Shown in pieces: positions 1-5,010 of a stretch of DNA of 10,040 nt (position 1 is its first letter; the number at the start of each line of letters is the position of its first letter). A program made the translations under genes and the position numbers. Below the pieces are notes generated by a model, which had not been told where the DNA came from, ran no database searches, and saw nothing but the letters and a program-made list of their open reading frames with translations. The stretch is from assembly GCA_947448675.1 (NCBI GenBank), contig CANFOR010000100.1, positions 1 to 10,040 of the forward strand, written 5' to 3'. This DNA is from Betaproteobacteria bacterium. GTDB lineage: Bacteria; Pseudomonadota; Gammaproteobacteria; Burkholderiales; Burkholderiaceae_C.

Positions 1-1514
1 CAGCGGGCGGCGTGCTCAAGCAAGACATGGTGAAAAAGATGGCGGCCCAACCCATCATCTTGGCCCTGGCCAACCCGAACCCCGAAATTGATCCGGCAGA
101 TGTCAAAGCTGTGCGCAGTGATGCCATCATGGCCACTGGCCGCACCGACTACCCCAACCAAGTTAACAACGTCTTGTGCTTCCCCTACATATTCCGTGGC
201 GCGCTGGACTCTGGTGCCACCACCATCACGGTTGAGATGGAAATTGCAGCGGTCTACGCCATTGCCGAGCTGGCGCAAGCTGAGCAAAGCGAGGTGGTGG
301 CTGCCGCCTATGCAGGCCAGCAATTGGCCTTTGGCCCCGAGTATTTGATTCCCAAGCCCTTTGACCCACGCTTGATGATGAAGATTGCGCCAGCTGTAGC
401 CAAGGCTGCCGCAGACAGCGGTGTGGCCGCGCGCCCAATCCAAGACATGCAAGCCTATCGCGAGAAGCTGCAGAGCTTTGTCTACGCATCGGGCACCACC
501 ATGAAGCCGATTTTTGACGCTGCCCGCAAGGCCAGCCGCAAGCGCGTGGCTTATTGCGAAGGCGAAGAAGAGCGCGTTTTGCGCGCCGCACAAATTGTGG
601 TCGATGAAAATTTGGCGCGCCCCACCTTGATCGGTCGCCCAGCCGTTATTGCCCAGCGCATTGAGCGCTTTGGTCTGCGCCTCAAAGAAGGCCTGGATTA
701 CGACGTGGTCAACGTCGAGCAAGACCACCGATACCGCGACTTTTGGCAGACCTACCACCGCATGACCGAGCGCCATGGCATCACCGTGCAAATTGCCAAA
801 ATCGAGATGCGCCGACGTTTGTCCTTGATTGGCTCGATGCTGCTGCACAAGGGTGAGGTGGACGGCATGATTGTCGGCACTTGGGGCAATACCGCCATGC
901 ACCTGCACTATATCGACCAAGTGATCGGCAAGCGCAGCGGCAATGGCTCCGGTGCTGGCGCCGAAGTGCAAATTTATGCCTGCATGAATGGTTTACTGCT
1001 GCCAGATCGGCAAGTATTTTTGGTCGATACCCACGTCAACTACGACCCGACAGCCGAAGAACTGTGCGCGATCACTATCATGGCTGCAGAAGAGATGCTG
1101 CGCTTTGGTATACGGCCCAAGGCTGCGCTGCTGTCGCATTCCAATTTTGGCAGCTCCAACCACCCTAGCGCCATCAAAATGCGCGCGACCCTGGCTTTGT
1201 TGCAGGCCCAGGCTCCATGGTTGGAAGTGGACGGAGAAATGCATGGAGATGTGGCCTTGGATTCGGCCCAGCGCGCGGTGATCATGCCGCGCAGCACCTT
1301 GGTGGGCGATGCGAACTTGCTGGTCATGCCCAATATCGATGCCGCCAATATTGCCTACAACCTGCTCAAAACCACAGCGGGCGGTGGCATTGCCATTGGC
1401 CCGGTTTTGCTCGGAGCGGCCAAACCGGTGCATATTTTGACAGCGTCCACCACCGTGCGCCGAATTGTCAATATGACAGCCTTAACCGTGGCCGATGCAA
1501 ACGCCGCCAGATAA
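1..1514 (+). CDS. maeB: NADP-dependent malic enzyme, MaeB type with C-terminal phosphotransacetylase-like domain (5' partial)
   Basis: Cytoplasmic enzyme that oxidatively decarboxylates malate to pyruvate and CO2 with NADP+, linking the TCA cycle to pyruvate and NADPH supply. The frame is already open at the window edge (codons from base 3, reading AGG then VLKQDMVKKMA), so the malic N-terminal domain lies outside. About 150 residues of the NAD(P)-binding domain are visible, with ALANPNPEI and the stretch GRTDYPNQVNNVLCFPYIFRG. After a linker, YASGTTMKPIFDAARKA opens a phosphotransacetylase-like domain of about 340 residues, containing SHSNFGSS, VDGEMHGDVALD and VMPNIDAANIAYNLLK. In this family that domain does not make acetyl phosphate; it supports oligomerisation and acetyl-CoA inhibition. 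About 503 codons are present, against roughly 760 residues in full-length members. The gene ends in TAA and a probable terminator follows at once, so it is not fused to the next operon. Family assignment is firm; the cofactor is inferred from family. Confidence 0.95.
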   Translation, partial: AGGVLKQDMVKKMAAQPIILALANPNPEIDPADVKAVRSDAIMATGRTDYPNQVNNVLCFPYIFRGALDSGATTITVEMEIAAVYAIAELAQAEQSEVVAAAYAGQQLAFGPEYLIPKPFDPRLMMKIAPAVAKAAADSGVAARPIQDMQAYREKLQSFVYASGTTMKPIFDAARKASRKRVAYCEGEEERVLRAAQIVVDENLARPTLIGRPAVIAQRIERFGLRLKEGLDYDVVNVEQDHRYRDFWQTYHRMTERHGITVQIAKIEMRRRLSLIGSMLLHKGEVDGMIVGTWGNTAMHLHYIDQVIGKRSGNGSGAGAEVQIYACMNGLLLPDRQVFLVDTHVNYDPTAEELCAITIMAAEEMLRFGIRPKAALLSHSNFGSSNHPSAIKMRATLALLQAQAPWLEVDGEMHGDVALDSAQRAVIMPRSTLVGDANLLVMPNIDAANIAYNLLKTTAGGGIAIGPVLLGAAKPVHILTASTTVRRIVNMTALTVADANAAR

Positions 1515-1553
1515 GCGTCATTGCGATAGTGTGCACACACTAAATATGAAAAA

Positions 1554-1600
1554 AAGCGCTTGTTCCAGGCATTGTTTTAGTGCGGGCGCTTGCCTTTTTT
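1554..1600 (+). terminator. Probable Rho-independent terminator after maeB
   Basis: About 40 bases after the maeB stop, AAGCGC (1554-1559) pairs with GCGCTT (1586-1591). Inside it an alternative arm, AGGCA (1567-1571), pairs with TGCCT (1591-1595). A run of six T follows at 1595-1600. The two pairings compete and the loops are long, so this is weaker than the terminator at 2745-2773, but position and T-run fit transcription end for maeB. Confidence 0.4.
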
Positions 1601-1671
1601 GACGATTTCAGTCACACTCTAGTCATCGAGTTTTCGGGTTTACCCGTAAAAGCACGAGTTCGATGATCTAT

Positions 1672-1677
1672 GGAAAG
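1672..1677 (+). promoter_or_regulatory. Shine-Dalgarno deciding the RNase start
   Basis: GGAAAG lies six bases before the ATG at 1684. The in-frame ATG seven codons upstream at 1663 has no comparable purine-rich site in front of it, and starting at 1684 puts the basic n-region of the signal peptide at the N-terminus. This favours 1684 as the true start. Confidence 0.55.
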
Positions 1678-1683
1678 AAGCCA

Positions 1684-2088
1684 ATGTTGAGTGTGCGTGC
1701 CACGGTAAGTAAGTTGGTAGTTGCTTCATTGTTATTGACCTGTGCTGTATTCGCTTCAGGTCAAACATGGGCCAAGGGATTCTTAGCAGAAGAAACATTT
1801 GGCACCGTAGCCAGTACTGAATTACCCAAACAAGCGCGTGACACCTATGCCTTGATAGGCAAAGGCGGGCCATTTCCATATGAAAAAGATGGTGTAGTTT
1901 TTGGCAACCGGGAGCGCATGCTGCCAGCCCATAAACGTGGCTACTACCACGAGTACACCGTCAAAACGCCTGGATCGCGTGACCGGGGAGCCCGGCGCAT
2001 CGTGTGCGGAGGTTTGCAGCAGGCCGCGCCAGAAACTTGTTATTACTCGGACGATCATTACGCGAGCTTCCGCAAGATTGTCCCCTAA
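1684..2088 (+). CDS. Secreted guanine-specific ribonuclease, barnase / RNase Sa (N1/T1) family
   Basis: Small exported endoribonuclease expected to cleave RNA 3' to guanosine. The 134-residue product starts with a signal peptide: R5 and K10, a hydrophobic core at about 11-25, and likely cleavage near the TWA at 28-30. The mature part carries the family core: GKGGPFPY (59-66), F73-GNRE-R78 matching the guanine-recognition loop of barnase, GYYHEYTV with catalytic E90, RRIVCGG with R105, and DDHYASF with catalytic H125. These correspond to barnase E73, R87 and H102, so the enzyme looks intact. C108 and C119 could form a disulfide outside the cytoplasm. An in-frame ATG at 1663 would add seven residues but is less well placed for translation. 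The barstar gene begins 32 bases downstream and is the obvious immunity partner. The 5' half of the gene is AT-richer than its neighbours (114 G+C in 1681-1920). A weak promoter-like TTGACG lies at 1599-1604. Family is confident; whether the role is nutritional or antagonistic is not. Confidence 0.92.
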   Translation: MLSVRATVSKLVVASLLLTCAVFASGQTWAKGFLAEETFGTVASTELPKQARDTYALIGKGGPFPYEKDGVVFGNRERMLPAHKRGYYHEYTVKTPGSRDRGARRIVCGGLQQAAPETCYYSDDHYASFRKIVP

Positions 2089-2120
2089 GCAGGTTATTAC
2101 AACCAGAAAGAGAAGCGGAG

Positions 2121-2522
2121 ATGGAAATGCCCCTTCGTACCGTTAGAACCAATATCGTCCAGTCGATCCGCGCCTTCCGCGTGGCCGACTTGCAAGCTGC
2201 TGCCCAAGACCTGGGCCAGCACTTTTTGTATGCCAATCTGTCGAGCGCGCAGAGCAAACAAGACGTGCTGGACTTGATCGCGGCGCAATTTACTGTGCCG
2301 TCCCACTTTGGCAAAAACTTTGATGCCTTGTACGACTGCATGACCGACCCATTGCACAAGTCTGGCCCGCAGCCAGGCTTTATCGTGGTGTTGGAGCAAA
2401 TTCCAGCCAACGCCAAGTTTGATAAAGAAGCCCGTGAACAGCTCCTGGATATTTTCCGAGATGCTGCAGATTATTGGGGGGACCGGAAAATACCCTTCCG
2501 ATGCTTCTATTCTTTTCTGTAG
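2121..2522 (+). CDS. Barstar-family ribonuclease inhibitor
   Basis: Cytoplasmic inhibitor expected to bind the RNase encoded just upstream and protect the producing cell before export. The 133-residue protein has no signal peptide, as expected for an immunity protein. The diagnostic segment is FTVPSHFGKNFDALYDCMTD (57-76), aligning with the barstar helix that plugs the barnase active site: D68 matches D35, Y71 replaces W38, D72 matches the key D39, and C73 matches C40. The second contact region is LLDIFRDAADYW, where D114 replaces barstar E76. The ending KIPFRCFYSFL is the last beta strand. The protein is longer than Bacillus barstar (about 90 residues) because of an N-terminal extension of about 35 residues and a longer middle. 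ATG at 2127 is an alternative start: GGAG at 2117-2120 is six bases before it, while AGAGAAG precedes 2121. The open frame reaches upstream to 2004, but that part overlaps the RNase and is unlikely to be translated. Confidence 0.9.
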   Translation: MEMPLRTVRTNIVQSIRAFRVADLQAAAQDLGQHFLYANLSSAQSKQDVLDLIAAQFTVPSHFGKNFDALYDCMTDPLHKSGPQPGFIVVLEQIPANAKFDKEAREQLLDIFRDAADYWGDRKIPFRCFYSFL

Positions 2523-2556
2523 CCCGTTCTGCATCCACCAGCCAAGCAGAACGGGC
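2522..2556. repeat. Perfect 11-bp inverted repeat at the barstar stop codon
   Basis: GCCCGTTCTGC (2522-2532) and GCAGAACGGGC (2546-2556) are exact reverse complements with a 13-base loop, starting at the last base of the barstar TAG. No T-run follows on either strand, so it is not a classical terminator. It could protect the 3' end of the RNase-barstar mRNA or be a small repetitive element. Confidence 0.6.
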
Positions 2557-2744
2557 GAATGAGGCAAGCACCAGCACAACGACCAGCGGCGAAGCGCCAA
2601 CGGGAATTCAACTGGGCACAGAGGCAAGCGAAAAAATGCCAACCGATTTATTGGTCGACATCTCGCCCCTGGCACTGCGCATGAGCAGCCCCTTCAACGC
2701 GGGGTATTGGCTCGCGGCGGCATAAACCCGCTGTATTGCGCCAT

Positions 2745-2773
2745 AAAAAAGCCCGTTGTAAACGGGCTTTTTT
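2745..2773. terminator. Strong bidirectional terminator between barstar and rsmA
   Basis: AAAAAAGCCCGTT (2745-2757) pairs perfectly over 13 bp with AACGGGCTTTTTT (2761-2773) around a GTA loop. The T-run on the plus strand and the A-run read from the minus strand give a U-tail both ways, so it serves the converging RNase-barstar and rsmA transcripts. The rsmA stop codon (2772-2774) overlaps the foot of the stem. Confidence 0.9.
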
Positions 2774-3599
2774 ATTTTGCGATAGGTTGGGGCGTTTGAT
2801 TGAAGAGCAACTGCGCCAGCGCCGTGTATTCATGCACAGGTACTTCTTCGGCGCGGCGTTGCAGGTCGAATGCGCCTTGAAAGCCCTGCGCCTCCAGCCA
2901 TTTGCCCAGCGAATGGCGCAGTAATTTGCGGCGCATGCTAAAGGCCACTTGCACCAACTCACTGAGCCGATCGACGTCGAGTACGGCAGGCTCGGCCAGT
3001 GGCAGCATGCGCACCACAGCGCTGTCTACGCGAGGTGGGGGGTCAAAGCTCTCGGGCGGCACATGCAATACGTTTTCCATCGCGTAGCGCCATTGCAGCA
3101 TCACGCTCAAGCGACCATAAGCCGCCGTGGCCGGGCGCGCAACCATGCGGTCTACCACTTCTTTTTGCAGCATAAAGTGCTGGTCTTGCACGCGTTCCAC
3201 ACAGCCCAATAAGTGGAACAAAATCGGCGTAGAGATGTTGTAAGGCAAATTGCCGACGATGCGCAATTTGCTATTATCAGCTACTATTTTTATAGCTGTC
3301 TGCGCACTGTCCATGCGCCTTTTGGGCATAATTTCCGAAAAATTCACCCTTAAAACATCGGATTCGATCACCTGCAATTGCGGATGTTGGCGCAAGCGTG
3401 CCGCCAAGTCGCGGTCGAGTTCGATCACGGTCAAATGCCCCAGGCGCTCAACCAATGGTTGCGTGAGTGCGGCTAGGCCCGGGCCAATTTCCACCATGCA
3501 GTCCTCGGGCTTGGGTGCAATGGCGCTGACGATGGCATCGATGATGTTAGCGTCGGCCAAGAAGTGTTGGCCAAAGCGCTTGCGTGGGATGTGCTTCAC
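2772..3599 (-). CDS. rsmA: 16S rRNA (adenine(1518)-N6/adenine(1519)-N6)-dimethyltransferase
   Basis: RsmA (KsgA) uses S-adenosylmethionine to dimethylate two adjacent adenines in the 3' terminal hairpin of 16S rRNA late in 30S assembly. The 275-residue protein shows the family motifs in order: FGQHFL (9-14), the SAM-binding VEIGPGLAALT (36-46), the acidic IELDRDL (59-65), the catalytic motif NLPYNIS (117-123), and the C-terminal helical domain with FDPPPRVDSAVVR (185-197) and SMRRKLLRHSLG (221-232). The start is GTG at 3597-3599, because TAG sits in frame two codons upstream and no ATG lies before the GQHFL motif; no clear Shine-Dalgarno is visible, which suggests coupling to surA 43 bases upstream. 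Between VNF (85-87) and LRIVGNLPY there are about 24 residues where the family usually has around 10; the extra stretch (about 92-110) is encoded by a hairpin repeat. All catalytic motifs remain, so the enzyme is expected to work. Confidence 0.96.
   Translation of the reverse strand: MKHIPRKRFGQHFLADANIIDAIVSAIAPKPEDCMVEIGPGLAALTQPLVERLGHLTVIELDRDLAARLRQHPQLQVIESDVLRVNFSEIMPKRRMDSAQTAIKIVADNSKLRIVGNLPYNISTPILFHLLGCVERVQDQHFMLQKEVVDRMVARPATAAYGRLSVMLQWRYAMENVLHVPPESFDPPPRVDSAVVRMLPLAEPAVLDVDRLSELVQVAFSMRRKLLRHSLGKWLEAQGFQGAFDLQRRAEEVPVHEYTALAQLLFNQTPQPIAK
3270..3326. repeat. REP-like hairpin element inserted in frame within rsmA
   Basis: This AT-richer block inside rsmA contains an imperfect palindrome at 3278-3298, with arms CAGCTA and TAGCTG around a T/A-rich centre, followed by a GCGC-containing tail to about 3326. 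On the minus strand it encodes roughly PKRRMDSAQTAIKIVADNS (RsmA 92-110), with no counterpart in the usual length of the family. The wording resembles short intergenic repeats I recall from Comamonadaceae genomes. The palindrome and the extra residues are visible here; calling it a dispersed repeat is inference, since there is only one copy in the window. Confidence 0.5.
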
Positions 3600-3642
3600 G
3601 CGCTAGTGGCTTGGTAAAACCGACAGAAACTGGGCATGCACA

Positions 3643-5010
3643 TCAACGGGGCGGCTCACGCAGCTCCACATAGGCGCGACCACGCACTTCTTGCGACCAG
3701 GTTTGAAAGGCCTCTTCTTGCTTCTTCTCACGGACCAGGCCGCGCGCCAATTCACGCTGTTCGCTGGCGTTTAAAGTGTATTCGCGGCGTTCCAAAACCT
3801 GAATCAAATGCACTCCAAAACGTGAGGTTAACGGCTCAGAAATTTGCCCGTCTGTCAAAGCGTTCATGGTTTCCTCGAACTCGGGCACAAACATGCCGGG
3901 GTTGGCCCAGCCCAGGTCGCCCCCGTCTTTGGCCGAGCCGTCTTGCGACTTCTCGCGCGCCAGTTGCGCAAAGTCGGCCTGTTTGGCAAGGATGCTTTGG
4001 CGCATGCTGGCCAATTGCTGGCGTGCCGCCGCTTCGCTCAACTGGGGCGTGAGCCGCAGCAAAATGTGGCGCGCATGGGTCTGGGTAACCACTGCACCTG
4101 GCAGGCCCGCTTGTTTCTTCTCTAAGACTTTCAAGATATGAAAACCAGCGTCTGAACGCAGCAGACCGCTCACGGCACCCACGCGCAATCTTTGCGCAGC
4201 ATCTGCAAACAGCGCAGGGTAGCGCTCACTGCTGCGCAAACCCATGACCCCGCCGCTTGTAGCGGCATTGGGCGCATCGGAATACTCACGCACCAGGCTT
4301 GTGAAGTCGGTGCCAGCCTGGGCCCGCTGCAAGACTTGCTCCGCCTTGGTTTGCAGGGCGTAGAGCGACGAAGCCGTGGCGATCTCAGGTACAGCGATCA
4401 AAATTTGCGCTAAATTGATTTCTAGCGCAGCGCTATCGGTATGGTCTTGCTGCTGCCGAATGAAGTTGTCTATGTCTTGGTCTGTGATGCGAACACGGGC
4501 ACTTACCTCACGCTCGCGCACGCGGGTGAGCAAGATCTCGTCACGCAAATCATCCCGAAACTGCTGGTAGGGGATATTGTCGGCCGCTAGGCGCTGGCGC
4601 AGGTCCGCCACACGGAGTTGGTTTTGCCGGGCAACGTTTTCTACCGCATCGCTGATGGTGTTTTCGTCAACCTTCATGCCATTTTCGCGCGCACTTTGCA
4701 ATTGGGCGCGTTCGTTGATCAGGCGCTCCAACACTTGGCGGGCCATTTCATCGCGCGCAGGCAGGGCCGCGCCGCGTTGCAGCAGTTGCTGCTCTGCGCG
4801 CAGGGTGCGGCGACGCACTTCATTGCTGGTGATGGGCTCGGTGTTCACAATGGCGACGATGTAGTCGGCTGAGCGCGGCGTCGCATCAGCGGCTGCGCTA
4901 GCCGCGTCGGCGCGCAAGCCACCGAGTTGACTCGAAGGGCGCAAGGACTGCGCGCAGCAGTTAGCAGCAGCGCAGCCCAGCAGCAGGGCCAGCAGAAAAG
5001 TCTTATTCAT
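3643..5010 (-). CDS. surA: Periplasmic chaperone and peptidylprolyl isomerase SurA
   Basis: SurA escorts unfolded outer-membrane proteins, including LptD, across the periplasm to the BAM complex. From the ATG at 5008-5010 the product is 455 residues, close to family length. A signal peptide (K3, hydrophobic 5-17, probable cleavage after A20) precedes a low-complexity linker and the SurA N-terminal chaperone domain (about 48-185, with YIVAIVNTEPITSNEV and VLERLINERAQL). Two parvulin domains follow, at about 198-298 (INLAQILI ... GFHILKVLEKK) and 311-410 (THARHILLRL ... GGDLGWANPG ... FGVHLIQVLERRE), then the C-terminal helix. The reading frame extends 12 codons upstream to a GTG at 5046, but the ATG fits the signal peptide better. 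The start overlaps the end of lptD by eight bases, so translational coupling is likely; no strong Shine-Dalgarno is visible. rsmA follows 43 bases downstream, and no pdxA intervenes. Confidence 0.95.
   Translation of the reverse strand: MNKTFLLALLLGCAAANCCAQSLRPSSQLGGLRADAASAAADATPRSADYIVAIVNTEPITSNEVRRRTLRAEQQLLQRGAALPARDEMARQVLERLINERAQLQSARENGMKVDENTISDAVENVARQNQLRVADLRQRLAADNIPYQQFRDDLRDEILLTRVREREVSARVRITDQDIDNFIRQQQDHTDSAALEINLAQILIAVPEIATASSLYALQTKAEQVLQRAQAGTDFTSLVREYSDAPNAATSGGVMGLRSSERYPALFADAAQRLRVGAVSGLLRSDAGFHILKVLEKKQAGLPGAVVTQTHARHILLRLTPQLSEAAARQQLASMRQSILAKQADFAQLAREKSQDGSAKDGGDLGWANPGMFVPEFEETMNALTDGQISEPLTSRFGVHLIQVLERREYTLNASEQRELARGLVREKKQEEAFQTWSQEVRGRAYVELREPPR

Noticed and set aside
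993..1433. 146-codon open frame antisense to maeB
   Set aside because: It lies inside the phosphotransacetylase-like domain of maeB, which is well conserved in the sense frame; the antisense product resembles nothing known to me.
1529..1538. 10-bp perfect palindrome GTGTGCACAC after maeB
   Set aside because: An alternating GT/AC palindrome this short is common by chance, lies between a stop codon and a terminator rather than by a promoter, and matches no operator I can name with confidence.
1599..1625. Possible promoter for the RNase gene: TTGACG at 1599-1604 with TAGTCA at 1620-1625
   Set aside because: The -35 match is good but overlaps the terminator T-run; the -10 is poor and the 15-base spacer is short.
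1635..1646. CGGGT-TT-ACCCG inverted repeat upstream of the RNase gene
   Set aside because: The two-base loop cannot form a hairpin, and as an operator it has no second copy or recognisable factor. Position before the RNase start is suggestive but not enough.
1741..1743. LLTC in the RNase signal peptide as a lipobox
   Set aside because: Threonine at -1 is not accepted in the standard lipobox, and the hydrophobic stretch continues past the cysteine to a better signal peptidase I site.
2097..2675. Long open frame antisense to the barstar gene
   Set aside because: It is the mirror of barstar codons, shows no family motif, and crosses the perfect hairpin; barstar on the plus strand has clear conserved residues.
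4972..4974. LLGC near the SurA N-terminus as a lipobox
   Set aside because: C13 would leave a 12-residue signal peptide, too short for a usual lipoprotein, and SurA proteins are soluble periplasmic chaperones. Ordinary cleavage after A20 fits better.
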